Shown: positions 41,802 to 50,079 of the stretch, piece by piece
Layout of the letters: each line of letters opens with the position of its first letter
How positions within the stretch are numbered: the first letter of the stretch is position 1
NCBI GenBank assembly: GCA_017631375.1
Contig: JAGBTK010000051.1
Span: 17,169-81,168 of the forward strand
DNA length: 64,000 nucleotides
Direction of reading: 5' to 3'
From: Tidjanibacter sp.
Lineage (GTDB): Bacteria > Bacteroidota > Bacteroidia > Bacteroidales > Rikenellaceae
Notes under the pieces: model-generated
Told to the model about the DNA's origin: nothing
What the model saw: only the letters and a program-made list of their open reading frames with translations
The model's database searches: none
Made by a program: the position numbers and the translations under genes

Positions 41802-41812
41802 CAGAGATAGTT

Positions 41813-43528
41813 ATGGCAAATTACTATAAGACAACGCCCGCCCTTTCTTATCATCTGCATCACCCTCTGATGGAGCGAATTTGTGCTCTCAAAGAGCGCG
41901 ACTATCGCGATAAGGAGGAGTATGACTATGCACCCGTCGATTTTGAGGATGCTATGGACTCCTACGAGAGAGTGTTGGAGATTGTGGGCGAGATTTGTGG
42001 TGAGATTATTGCTCCCAATGCAGAGGGTGTCGATCACGATGGCCCAACGCTTGCCGAGGGTAGGGTGACCTATGCTGCCGGTACTCAGCAAAATCTGGAT
42101 GCTACGCGTCAGGCGGGATTGATGGGTATGGCTATGCCGCGTCGCTATGGCGGTCTGAACTTCCCTATCGTACCCTATATGATGGCTGCCGATATGGTGA
42201 GCAGTGCCGATGCGGGTTTTGAGAATCTGTGGGGTTTGCAGGACTGCGCAGAGACGCTCTACGAGTTTGGCACACCCGAACAGCACGAGCGTTTTATTCC
42301 GAGGGTTTGCGCGGGTGAGACTATGTCGATGGACCTCACCGAGCCAGATGCAGGTAGCGACTTGCAGAGCGTGATGCTTCGCGCTACTTGGAGCGAGGAG
42401 CGAGGCTGCTGGCTGCTCAATGGCGTGAAACGATTTATCACCAATGGCGATGCAGATATCCACCTGGTGCTTGCACGCTCGGAGGAGGGTACTCGAGATG
42501 GCCGTGGCCTGTCGATGTTTATCTATGACAAGCGAAGCGGTGGCGTAATTGTGCGACGCATTGAGAATAAGATGGGTATCAAAGGATCGCCCACCTGCGA
42601 GTTGGTCTATAAGGATGCCCCCGCAGAGCTGTGTGGCAGCCGCCGCCTGGGACTTATCAAATATGTGATGGCACTGATGAATGGCGCTCGCTTGGGTATT
42701 GCTGCTCAGAGTGTTGGCCTTTCGCAGAGAGCATACGACGAGGCAGTGGCTTATGCCCGCGACCGTCGTCAGTTTGGTAAGGCTATCGAGCACTTCCCTG
42801 CTGTATATGATATGCTTTCGCTGATGAAGGCTAAACTTGACGCCTCGCGTACACTGCTCTACGAAACAGCTCGCTTTGTTGATGTATATAAGGCACTTGA
42901 CGATATTGCTCGTGAGCGTAGCCTCACTCCTGAGGAGCGTGCCGAGCAGAAACGCTACTCGCGTCTTGCCGACAGCCTCACTCCGCTGGCTAAGGGTATG
43001 GGCAGCGAGTATGCCAACCAGAACACCTACGACTGTATTCAGATCCACGGTGGCTCAGGCTTTATGAAGGAGTACGCCTGCGAGCGACTCTACCGCGATG
43101 CCCGTATCACCTCTATTTATGAGGGTACAACCCAGCTGCAGACAGTAGCCGCTATCCGCTATGTTACCAATGGTTTCTATGCGGAGCAGTTGCGTGGCTA
43201 TGAGGCTGAGTGTGTGGGTGATGAGTGGCAGTCGTTGAAGGCAGTGCTTGCCAATATGGCGGCTAAGTATGAGGCAGCAGTTGCAAAGATTACCGAGAGT
43301 CAGAATCAGGAACTTCTCGATTTCTGCGCTCGTCGCCTGGTGGAGATGGCTACCGTTACCATTATGGGCCACCTTTTGGTGCGTGATGCAAGTGCAGAGC
43401 CTGCTCTGTTTGCCCGCTCGGCTAAGGTCTATGTGCGCTATGCAGCCGCTGAGGTGGCAAGGCACGAGGCTTATATTGAGAGTGTTACGGTCGATGACTT
43501 AGCCGATCACCGAGCCGTTGAAGAATAA
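41813..43528 (+). CDS. Acyl-CoA dehydrogenase
   Basis: A 571-aa flavoenzyme. Residues ~80-420 are the acyl-CoA dehydrogenase core: MDLTEPDAGSDLQSVMLRA (FAD/substrate contact), FITNGDADIHLVLAR, GARLGIAAQSVGLSQRAYDEA and CERLYRDARITSIYEGTTQ with the likely catalytic Glu region. The ~130-residue C-terminal helical extension places it with the long ACAD/FadE-like members rather than the ~380-aa butyryl-CoA type. With EtfAB it could oxidise acyl-CoA or, run in reverse with bifurcation, reduce enoyl-CoA; the direction is not decidable here. Confidence 0.92.
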   Translation: MANYYKTTPALSYHLHHPLMERICALKERDYRDKEEYDYAPVDFEDAMDSYERVLEIVGEICGEIIAPNAEGVDHDGPTLAEGRVTYAAGTQQNLDATRQAGLMGMAMPRRYGGLNFPIVPYMMAADMVSSADAGFENLWGLQDCAETLYEFGTPEQHERFIPRVCAGETMSMDLTEPDAGSDLQSVMLRATWSEERGCWLLNGVKRFITNGDADIHLVLARSEEGTRDGRGLSMFIYDKRSGGVIVRRIENKMGIKGSPTCELVYKDAPAELCGSRRLGLIKYVMALMNGARLGIAAQSVGLSQRAYDEAVAYARDRRQFGKAIEHFPAVYDMLSLMKAKLDASRTLLYETARFVDVYKALDDIARERSLTPEERAEQKRYSRLADSLTPLAKGMGSEYANQNTYDCIQIHGGSGFMKEYACERLYRDARITSIYEGTTQLQTVAAIRYVTNGFYAEQLRGYEAECVGDEWQSLKAVLANMAAKYEAAVAKITESQNQELLDFCARRLVEMATVTIMGHLLVRDASAEPALFARSAKVYVRYAAAEVARHEAYIESVTVDDLADHRAVEE

Positions 43529-43572
43529 AAAAAAGATTACACAACCATTTTTTAAGGCATATATTAACCAGA

Positions 43573-43615
43573 AACGAAGGGAGATGCTGTGAAGCACCTC
43601 CCTTCGTTCATTTTT
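43573..43615. terminator. Bidirectional terminator, acyl-CoA dehydrogenase/LytTR
   Basis: AACGAAGGGAG/CTCCCTTCGTT plus inner TGCT/AGCA, 4-nt loop, T-run on the plus strand; lies between convergent genes. Confidence 0.88.
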
Positions 43616-43627
43616 CCACTCTGTTTT

Positions 43628-44506
43628 CTACTCCTCGCTGGTGGCAGCCTTGTTCTTCTCTATGGTTGCCATAAACTGCTCACAGTAACTCTTCGATACC
43701 GGTATCGGACGAATAGAGGAGTTGTCGAGAATTACAAAAGTATTGCCTCGCTCGTTGCGCAAGAGCTTGATTTTCGAAATGTTAACCAAGTAGGAGCGGT
43801 GGCAGCGATACATCGGAGTATCGGCACACATCTCCTCTACAGCTTTGGTGCGGGCGCGGAGCATATAGTTGTTCAGTTTGCCGTCGCTCTCGTAATATAC
43901 CTTCACATAGTTGTCCTGCGACTCCATATAGTAGAGCGATTCAACTCCTACCGAGAGTTTTAGATTGCCATTGTAGTCGTAGAGATTTACCAGATGGTCT
44001 GCGCTCTCGTGGCGTGCGTGACGACGGGTGAGGGCAGCGGCAAGTTCCTCTTTCTTGGTCTGAATCTCCGCATACATAGTTATAAAGGTATAGGGGATGG
44101 CGAGAATCAGCGACACGCAGAGTGTTGTGCGCAGCAACAGCGGACCGATTGCCACCTCTATAGGCATCTCGGGAAGGATTATCAGCGAGGTGTAGAGCAA
44201 ATAGAATGAGGCAATAACTACCATCTCAACAGCCAGCCATACTATAAACTGAGGCATTGTAATCACATTGCGCTTGCTCTGTACATGGGCCATCAGTGAC
44301 TTGCTTATGGCGAGCAAAACGATTGCTCCTGCGTAGAATACTATGGTGTTAAGTGCTGTTCTTGGTGAGTTAAAGCCAAACCACGCTGTGCCTGTAAATG
44401 GTGTGTAGATCACCATAAACAGCATAGAGAATATAGTAACAAACACTATTGACGACCATAAGTACTTACGGTTGAATAGATATTTGGGTACTTCATTTTT
44501 CATCAT
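43628..44506 (-). CDS. Membrane-anchored LytTR DNA-binding regulator
   Basis: A 292-aa protein starting MMKNEVPKYLF. Four membrane helices at about residues 15-150 (LWSSIVFVTIFSMLFMVIYTPF..., then three more) lead to a LytTR domain at ~190-292: SLYYMESQDNYVKVYYESDG, YRCHRSYLVNISKIKLLRNERGN, RPIPVSKSYCEQF. It is a paralogue of the protein at 8944-10062. It is divergent from fabHFZG, with a perfect inverted repeat between them, so it may regulate itself and the fab operon. A TTG nine codons upstream is an unlikely start. Confidence 0.85.
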   Translation of the reverse strand: MMKNEVPKYLFNRKYLWSSIVFVTIFSMLFMVIYTPFTGTAWFGFNSPRTALNTIVFYAGAIVLLAISKSLMAHVQSKRNVITMPQFIVWLAVEMVVIASFYLLYTSLIILPEMPIEVAIGPLLLRTTLCVSLILAIPYTFITMYAEIQTKKEELAAALTRRHARHESADHLVNLYDYNGNLKLSVGVESLYYMESQDNYVKVYYESDGKLNNYMLRARTKAVEEMCADTPMYRCHRSYLVNISKIKLLRNERGNTFVILDNSSIRPIPVSKSYCEQFMATIEKNKAATSEE

Positions 44507-44530
44507 CGTGCTATCTTTTGTTTGGATAGA

Positions 44531-44577
44531 CAAAATTGGTGATTTTGTGGTAGAATTGCAATAGTTTTACCACAAAA
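44531..44577 (-). promoter_or_regulatory. LytTR promoter with inverted-repeat operator
   Basis: A -7-like CAATTTTG (7 of 8 positions) at 44531-44538 on the minus strand, with TTTTGTGGTA at 44543-44552 and TACCACAAAA at 44568-44577 just upstream. The 10-bp arms are perfect, spacer 15. Spacing suits a DNA-binding protein acting next to the promoter. Confidence 0.5.
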
Positions 44578-44643
44578 AACGCCACTTTCGCCACTCAGCC
44601 CCCTCGTTTGCCACAATTGAGGAGCGGAAAAAGAGCAGGTTAT

Positions 44644-44651
44644 TACATTTG
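44644..44651 (+). promoter_or_regulatory. -7 box for the fab operon
   Basis: TACATTTG, 61 nt before the fabH ATG. Confidence 0.6.
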
Positions 44652-44712
44652 CATTGTCCTCCGAGAGCCGTTTTCGGAGGCACTTTTGTAGAATAAACTA
44701 AATGCAAAGCGT

Positions 44713-45666
44713 ATGAAAATTATTGGAACCGGCAGGGCGCATCCCGCTTTTACTCTGACCAACTCTATGCTCGAAGATATACTCGATACGAGCAATGAGT
44801 GGATTATGGAGCGCACGGGAATCACCCAACGCCAAATCATCACCGATGAGAAATTGGAAGATTTGGCCGCCGAAGCAGCACGCCAGGCGCTTGACGATGC
44901 TGGTCTGACAGCAAAAGATATAGATCTGCTGATATGCTCCAATGTGGTCAATGAGTATGCTACTCCCTCGCTCGGCTGTGTGGTCGAGGGGTTGATTGGT
45001 GCGGAGTGCCCTACCTATGATATAAATGCCGCCTGCTCCGGATTTGTTTATGCCCTGAGTATGGCTGAGGCATATCTCCGCTCGGGGATGTTTCGCCGAA
45101 TCTTGATCCTCTGCGCAGAGGAGCCTACCCGTATGGTGAGTTGGCAAGACCGCTCCACCTGTGTCCTCTTTGGCGATGCAGCAGGTGCGGTGGTGGTGAC
45201 TGCGGGTGATGAGATGAAGGCTATCCGTATCACCGCGACCCCCAAGCGCGATGTATTGCGCTACGAGCGTATGTTGCAGCCCACGCCCTATATTACCAAG
45301 AGCGAGAGCGATGTGCCGTTGGTGATGAATGGTCGCGAGGTTTTTAAGACCGCCGTTACCTCCTCGATTGCCGATGTGAAGGGTGTTCTGAGTGATTCGG
45401 GAGTAGATAAGGACGAGGTGAAGTACTATATTCTTCACCAGGCCAATGTTCGCATTATTGAGGCTATCCGTGAGCATTTCAAGCAGCCTGCGGAGAAATT
45501 CCCGCGCAATGTGGATAAGTATGGTAACACCTCCTCGGCAAGCATTCCCGTTATGCTTGATGAGATGAGCCGCAAAGGGTGTTTCAAGCGAGGCGACAAG
45601 TTGGTGCTGAGTGCTTTTGGAGCAGGATTTACCACTGCTGCCTGCCTGATTGAGTGGGCAAAATAG
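44713..45666 (+). CDS. fabH: 3-Oxoacyl-ACP synthase III (FabH)
   Basis: A 317-aa thiolase-fold enzyme that condenses an acyl-CoA starter with malonyl-ACP to begin fatty-acid synthesis. The catalytic triad is present: Cys108 in DINAACSGF, His in HQANVRIIEAI, and Asn in YGNTSSASIP. ERTGITQRQI near the N-terminus is also typical. Bacteroidota use branched starters, but chain preference cannot be read from sequence. First gene of fabH-fabF-fabZ-fabG. Confidence 0.92.
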   Translation: MKIIGTGRAHPAFTLTNSMLEDILDTSNEWIMERTGITQRQIITDEKLEDLAAEAARQALDDAGLTAKDIDLLICSNVVNEYATPSLGCVVEGLIGAECPTYDINAACSGFVYALSMAEAYLRSGMFRRILILCAEEPTRMVSWQDRSTCVLFGDAAGAVVVTAGDEMKAIRITATPKRDVLRYERMLQPTPYITKSESDVPLVMNGREVFKTAVTSSIADVKGVLSDSGVDKDEVKYYILHQANVRIIEAIREHFKQPAEKFPRNVDKYGNTSSASIPVMLDEMSRKGCFKRGDKLVLSAFGAGFTTAACLIEWAK

Positions 45667-45693
45667 AATGTTGAAAATAAAGGAACAAAAAAT

Positions 45694-46944
45694 ATGAAAG
45701 AGAGAAGAGTTGTGATTACCGGTATGGGTGTTGTTTCGCCCGTAGGAAATAGCGTGGAGGAGTTCTGGCAACACCTCACCGAGGGCTATTGCGGTATCGA
45801 CTATATAAAAGGCTATGAGGATACACCCCTCCCCGTGCGTCTGGCAGGTCAGATTCGCGACTTCGACCCCAAAAAGTGGGGTGTGGATGCAGGCAGTATC
45901 CGTCGCAGCGACACCTATTGCCAATATGCAATGGTTGCCGCTATTCAGGCTATGGAGCAGAGCGGTTTGGAGAGTGGTGCTAATGTTGCACCTGAGCGTC
46001 TGGGCGTATATATCGGCTCGGGAATTGGCGGTATCGGTACTTTTGTGAATGAGTCGTCGAAGTTGATTGAGGAGGGTGCAGAGCGCATTTCGCCCCTCTT
46101 TATCCCGATGATGATCTCCAATATTGCCGCAGGTAATGTGGCTATCCGTTTTAACGCACAAGGCCCCTGCCTGCCCGTGGTGACCGCTTGTGCTACGGGC
46201 ACACACGCTGCAGGTGAGGCATATCGTGCTATTCGCTATGGCTATGCTGATGCCATTATCACAGGCGGTGCTGAGGCGGCTGTTCATCCCATTGCCATTG
46301 GTGGCTTTGCCAATAGCAAGGCTCTCTCGCGTAGCGAAAAGCCCGATGCAGCCTCGCTGCCCTTCGACGCAAAGCGTGGTGGCTTTGTTATTGCGGAGGG
46401 AGCAGGTGTCTTGGTGATGGAGGAGTACGACCACGCAGTAGCACGCGGTGCAACCATCTATGCCGAAGTGTGTGGCTATGGCAATAGTTGCGATGCTCAC
46501 CACTATACCGCACCTCGTCCCGATGGGTCGGCAGCAGCACGCGCCATACGCTTGTCGCTCGACGAGGCGGGCTATACACCTCACGACACACTCTACATTA
46601 ATGCCCACGGAACAGGTACTCCGCTCAACGACAAGTCCGAGACAGCAGCTATCAAGTTGGCATTGGGCGAGAAGGAGGCTCGCAAGGCGGTGATTAGTTC
46701 TACCAAGTCGATGACGGGACATATGCTCGGCGCGGCAGGTGGTGTTGAGCTTATCGCCTCGGCCCTGGCACTCCAGACGGGAGTTGTACCTCCCACGATC
46801 GGTCTGACAACCCCCGATCCTGAATGCGACCTCGACTACACTCCTCTCCGTGCAAGAGAGGCTAATCCGACCGTTGCTATATCCAACTCGCTGGGCTTTG
46901 GTGGTCATAATGCCACGGTGGCCTTGCGTAAATTTGTAAAATAA
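45694..46944 (+). CDS. fabF: 3-Oxoacyl-ACP synthase II (FabF-type)
   Basis: A 416-aa elongating condensing enzyme. Triad Cys166 (VTACATGTHAAGEA), His305 (NAHGTGTPLND) and His343 (SMTGHMLGAAGG) is complete, and the C-terminus has NSLGFGGHNATVALRKF. It extends acyl-ACP with malonyl-ACP. Located 27 nt after fabH. A second fabF copy linked to acpP is usual in this group, so this may be one of several paralogues; no acpP lies in the window. Confidence 0.93.
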   Translation: MKERRVVITGMGVVSPVGNSVEEFWQHLTEGYCGIDYIKGYEDTPLPVRLAGQIRDFDPKKWGVDAGSIRRSDTYCQYAMVAAIQAMEQSGLESGANVAPERLGVYIGSGIGGIGTFVNESSKLIEEGAERISPLFIPMMISNIAAGNVAIRFNAQGPCLPVVTACATGTHAAGEAYRAIRYGYADAIITGGAEAAVHPIAIGGFANSKALSRSEKPDAASLPFDAKRGGFVIAEGAGVLVMEEYDHAVARGATIYAEVCGYGNSCDAHHYTAPRPDGSAAARAIRLSLDEAGYTPHDTLYINAHGTGTPLNDKSETAAIKLALGEKEARKAVISSTKSMTGHMLGAAGGVELIASALALQTGVVPPTIGLTTPDPECDLDYTPLRAREANPTVAISNSLGFGGHNATVALRKFVK

Positions 46945-46960
46945 TTAATACCTTTGAGAT

Positions 46961-47392
46961 ATGAATAGAGAAGAGATTAAAACCTACATTCCTCATCGCG
47001 AGCCTATGCTCCTGGTAGATGAGTTAGAGTTCGATGGCGATTATACCATTTCCAAATACTATGTTCGTGGCGATGAGTTTTTTCTCCAGGGCCACTTCCC
47101 TGGTCACCCTACCGTTCCCGGAGTTATTCTCTGCGAGATGATGGGGCAGGGGTGCGCACTCCTTGTGGGTGAGGAACTTAAAGGTAATACCCCCTTCTTT
47201 GCGGGTCTGGACCAGATTAAGTTTAAGAACTCCGTTCATCCGGGCGATACCGTATGTGTTCGTGCACGCATTGCCAATCGTCGGGCTAATGTATTCTTTA
47301 TCGAAGCGGTGGCTAAGGTGGGCGATAAGGTGTGCTGCGAGGGTAAACTCTCGTTTATCCTTGTGCCCAACGAGAAGTTGCAATCGAAATAA
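46961..47392 (+). CDS. fabZ: 3-Hydroxyacyl-ACP dehydratase (FabZ-type)
   Basis: A 143-aa hot-dog-fold dehydratase. The sequence starts with IPHREPMLLVDE-type segment (TYIPHREPMLLVDELEFDG) and contains the catalytic GHFPGHPTVPGVILCEMMGQ with His and, about 14 residues later, the acidic residue. It dehydrates 3-hydroxyacyl-ACP in each elongation round. It follows fabF by 16 nt. Confidence 0.9.
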   Translation: MNREEIKTYIPHREPMLLVDELEFDGDYTISKYYVRGDEFFLQGHFPGHPTVPGVILCEMMGQGCALLVGEELKGNTPFFAGLDQIKFKNSVHPGDTVCVRARIANRRANVFFIEAVAKVGDKVCCEGKLSFILVPNEKLQSK

Positions 47393-47431
47393 AAAGTATT
47401 ACCTTTGTAGAAAATAATAATCTGAATAGAT

Positions 47432-48178
47432 ATGGGAATGCTTAGTGGAAAAGTGGCAGTCGTAACAGGTGCTGCCCGCGGAATCGGTAAGGCGATTGCG
47501 CTCAAATATGCAAGTGAGGGTGCTGATGTGGCCTTCACCGACTTGGTGATTGACGAGAATGCTCAGGCTACCGAGAAGGAGATTGCTGCATTCGGCGTGC
47601 GCGTGAAGGGTTATGCCTCGAACGCTGCCAACTATGACGAGACACACGCTGTGGTGGCTGAGATTATGAAGGACTTCGGCCGTATAGATATTTTGGTGAA
47701 CAATGCAGGTATCACTCGCGACGGTCTGATGATGCGTATGGACGAGAAGCAGTGGGATATGGTACTCACCGTAAACCTTAAATCGGCATTCAATTTTATC
47801 CACGCCGTAACACCTATTATGGCACGTCAGCGTGGTGGCAGCATTATCAATATGTCCTCCGTGGTGGGCGTGTCGGGCAATGCAGGTCAGTGCAACTACT
47901 CGGCATCAAAGGCGGGTATGATCGGTCTGGCCAAAAGTATTGCAAAAGAGATGGGTCCCCGTGGTATCCGCGCCAACTGCATCGCTCCGGGCTTTATTAT
48001 TACCGAGATGACCGGCCAGCTCTCCGATGAGGTGCGCGAGGGTTGGATGAAGACCATTCCTCTGCGTCGTGGCGGTACTCCCGAGGATGTTGCCAATGTT
48101 GCACTCTTCCTTGCAAGCGACCTTTCTTCGTATGTTAGCGGACAGGTTATACATTGCTGCGGTGCAATGAACTGCTAA
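47432..48178 (+). CDS. fabG: 3-Oxoacyl-ACP reductase (FabG)
   Basis: A 248-aa short-chain dehydrogenase using NADPH. The cofactor motif is VVTGAARGIGKAIALKYA, then NNAGITRDGLMMRM, and the catalytic Ser-Tyr-Lys in INMSSVVGVSGNAGQCNYSA SKAG, with the family-typical SDEVREGWMKTIPLRRGGTPEDVANV at the end. It reduces 3-oxoacyl-ACP. Last gene of the fab operon; its stop codon merges with the fourth palindromic repeat. Confidence 0.95.
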   Translation: MGMLSGKVAVVTGAARGIGKAIALKYASEGADVAFTDLVIDENAQATEKEIAAFGVRVKGYASNAANYDETHAVVAEIMKDFGRIDILVNNAGITRDGLMMRMDEKQWDMVLTVNLKSAFNFIHAVTPIMARQRGGSIINMSSVVGVSGNAGQCNYSASKAGMIGLAKSIAKEMGPRGIRANCIAPGFIITEMTGQLSDEVREGWMKTIPLRRGGTPEDVANVALFLASDLSSYVSGQVIHCCGAMNC

Positions 48179-48304
48179 AAAAAGCCGTATAATTGGCTAT
48201 TTTGGTGTTGGAGGGACTTGGGAAACCGCTCACATACGATTAAGTATGCTTCGCGGCTCCCCAAATCCCTCCGCCTAAAAATAGCTCAATTCTACGACTT
48301 TTTT
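48177..48304 (+). repeat. Palindromic 3' element, copy 4 (after fabG)
   Basis: Outer arms GCCGTATAATTGG and CAATTCTACGACTTTTTT as at ffh and rpoD, but the next segment is CTATTTT/AAAAATAG and the middle arm GGAGGGA/TCCCTCC; apex CATACGATTAAGTATG. Both halves changed together relative to the other copies. Confidence 0.8.
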
Positions 48305-48335
48305 AATTCAAAATTCAAGATTCAAAATAGCTAAC

Positions 48336-48371
48336 AACTGAGAGCAATATCGAATTGCTCTCAGTTTTTTT
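48336..48371 (+). terminator. Repeat-family terminator, copy at fabG
   Basis: AACTGAGAGCAAT/ATTGCTCTCAGTT and seven T. Followed by ATAGGAGTAATCG and CACTCCTATC as after rpoD. Confidence 0.85.
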
Positions 48372-48480
48372 GTAGGGATGATAGGAGTAATCGCAACGTT
48401 CTCATAATTCCCAAAATTCTCATCACTCCTATCTTTTACCTTTTCACTCCCTTTAATGGGACTCGAACTCCGAAGGAGTC

Positions 48481-48648
48481 GCGGGTGATACCTATTAAAA
48501 ATAGCGGTTTTGCCGCGCTATTTACCCTATCACCCGCAACCCACCATCCAAAGACCCACTTTCACGGAAAATGAGAGCAAGACTTGCAAAGCAAGTTGTT
48601 TTTATTGTTTGTTGGTTTGGGAACTCGTTCACTTAAACCAACAAACAA
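48481..48648. repeat. Cluster of three hairpins before tRNA-His terminator
   Basis: GCGGGTGATA/TATCACCCGC with inner AAATAGCGG/CCGCGCTATTT (48481-48537); ACTTGC/GCAAGT (48584-48598) with a T-rich tail; and a perfect 14-bp stem TTGTTTGTTGGTTT/AAACCAACAAACAA (48605-48648, 16-nt loop). No gene is supported in 48372-48693. Confidence 0.6.
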
Positions 48649-48678
48649 AAAAACAACGCTTGATATAATCAAGCGTTG
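48645..48678 (-). terminator. Terminator of the tRNA-Glu-rpsT-tRNA-His operon
   Basis: Perfect 11-bp stem CAACGCTTGAT/ATCAAGCGTTG, 3-nt loop; on the minus strand it is followed by TTTTTTTG. Confidence 0.88.
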
Positions 48679-48693
48679 CTCTCAAAACTTTTG

Positions 48694-48768
48694 GGTGGAA
48701 GATGGGACTCGAACCCACGACATTCGGAACCACAATCCGACGCTCTAACCGACTGAGCTACATCCACC
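48694..48768 (-). tRNA. tRNA-His (anticodon GTG)
   Basis: Minus strand: acceptor GTGGATG with CTTCCAC (one mismatch), D-arm GCTC/GAGC, anticodon loop with GTG, T-arm GTTCGAGTC. An extra G precedes position 1 opposite the discriminator C, the hallmark of tRNA-His. CCA is not encoded. It follows rpsT on the same transcript. Confidence 0.95.
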
Positions 48769-48819
48769 ATCTAATCCTCTCGTCGCCCCAGAGGGTGCGG
48801 GAGGAGTCTCACTCACAGA

Positions 48820-49074
48820 TTATGCGAGCGAGTTAACGTGAAGCTGAAGACTGCTCTTCAAGTTAGCTGCCTTGTTCTTGTGGATAACGTTCTTCTTAGC
48901 GAGCTTATCCAACATAGCTGCTACCTTGGGTGCCAAAGCCTCTGCTGCTGCCTTGTCGGTAGTGTTGCGCAGTGCTTTCACAGCATTGCGAGCGGTCTTG
49001 TGATAGTACTTGTTCTGAAGACGCTTCGTCTCAGTCTGACGAATTCTCTTCTTCGATGACTTGTGATTTGCCAT
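48820..49074 (-). CDS. rpsT: 30S ribosomal protein S20
   Basis: An 84-aa basic, helical protein ([21 protein letters not shown]..., [19 protein letters not shown]) that binds 16S rRNA. Normal length and composition. It lies between tRNA-Glu and tRNA-His with gaps of about 50 nt, and one promoter upstream of tRNA-Glu could transcribe all three. Confidence 0.97.
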   Translation of the reverse strand: MANHKSSKKRIRQTETKRLQNKYYHKTARNAVKALRNTTDKAAAEALAPKVAAMLDKLAKKNVIHKNKAANLKSSLQLHVNSLA

Positions 49075-49121
49075 TTTTAATCTATTTTACTTTTTAACTT
49101 TTTGTCTATACAATATTCTTG

Positions 49122-49193
49122 TAGCCCATAGCAGAGTCGAACTGCTCTTTCAAGAATGAAAATCTTGCGTCCTAACCGATAGACGAATGGGCC
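49122..49193 (-). tRNA. tRNA-Glu (anticodon TTC)
   Basis: Minus strand: acceptor GGCCCAT with ATGGGCT, anticodon stem CAAGA/TCTTG with loop TTTTCAT, T-arm AGTTCGACT. CCA not encoded. Confidence 0.95.
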
Positions 49194-49218
49194 AGTTGAA
49201 CCTGCCAATTTAGCGGTG

Positions 49219-49250
49219 CAAAGATATGTTATGTTTTTCGATATCACAAA
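49219..49250 (-). promoter_or_regulatory. Promoter of the tRNA-Glu operon
   Basis: Minus-strand TTTG (49250-49247), 20-nt spacer, TATCTTTG (49226-49219), 25 nt before the tRNA. Both boxes match the Bacteroidota consensus. Confidence 0.78.
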
Positions 49251-49301
49251 TTTTTTGAGCATCGAAATAGCATTTTTTGCATTTTTTTCTTCCAAATCAC
49301 T

Positions 49302-50078
49302 CTATTTCAGCTCCACATCGCGTGCCGAAGGGTCAAAACGGAGGGTTGTTCCATCAAAAAGTCGGTCCATATCGCCCGAAGCGATGAGCATATCTGCCGT
49401 TCCGTAGCTAAATTTTCCGCCCACAATCATAGCTATCGTGTCGCAAAGTTTCAGAGCGATACTCAGATCGTGGGTCGAAAAGATGATACACTTCTTCTCC
49501 CTATGCGCTAATTGGCGGAGCAACAGGCACACCTCATACTTATTGGGCAGGTCGAGGAATGCTGTCGGCTCGTCGAGCACTATGATAGGAGTATCTTGTG
49601 CCAATGCGCGAGCAATCATAACTCTCTGTCGCTCACCATCGCTGAGTGTCGAAATGCCCTTATGTGCAAATCCGCTCATACCCACAAGGTCGAGTGCGCG
49701 GCTCACTGCTTTGCGGTCTGCCGAGCGCAGTCTGCCACTCCATCCCGTGTAGGGTATGCGGCCGAGTGCCACCACATCCTCCACTTTAAGGTTGGGTACT
49801 CTCACCTCCTCGGTCGATACGAAGGCTATCTTGGATGCCACCTCTGCACGACTCATGCGGCTGAGTGGCTTGCCCTCAATCAGGATTTCGCCTGCGAGAG
49901 GCTTTGCAAGAGCCGTGATGGTGCGCAGCAGCGTACTCTTTCCTGTGCCGTTGCGACCGATAAGTGCGGTGAACTCTCCCCAGCCGAAGCCTACGGAGGC
50001 GTGCGAGAAGAGGAGGCGATCCTCATATCCGAGGGTCACATCCTGCAACTGTACGGTATATATTCTCTCCTCCTGCAT
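49302..50078 (-). CDS. ABC importer ATP-binding protein (BtuD/FecE-like)
   Basis: A 258-aa ATPase for a cobalamin, heme or siderophore importer. Walker A ALIGRNGTGKSTLLRTI, signature LSDGERQRVMIARALAQ, Walker B IIVLDEPTAFLDLP, and the switch His in FSTHDLSIAL are all present. The ATG at 50078 is 1 nt after the permease stop (TAG-G-ATG), so translation is coupled. Last gene of the SBP-permease-ATPase operon. Confidence 0.93.
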   Translation of the reverse strand: MQEERIYTVQLQDVTLGYEDRLLFSHASVGFGWGEFTALIGRNGTGKSTLLRTITALAKPLAGEILIEGKPLSRMSRAEVASKIAFVSTEEVRVPNLKVEDVVALGRIPYTGWSGRLRSADRKAVSRALDLVGMSGFAHKGISTLSDGERQRVMIARALAQDTPIIVLDEPTAFLDLPNKYEVCLLLRQLAHREKKCIIFSTHDLSIALKLCDTIAMIVGGKFSYGTADMLIASGDMDRLFDGTTLRFDPSARDVELK

Positions 50079-50079
50079 C

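Noticed and set aside
44698-46908. 736-codon open frame antisense to fabH and fabF
   Set aside because: It covers two certain genes in the opposite strand and has no recognisable domain.
48450-48475. tRNA 3'-end remnant (ATGGGACTCGAAC, as in tRNA-His)
   Set aside because: Only 13 bases match and the rest of the T-arm and acceptor does not fold; an attachment-site duplication was considered but no integrase or element lies between.
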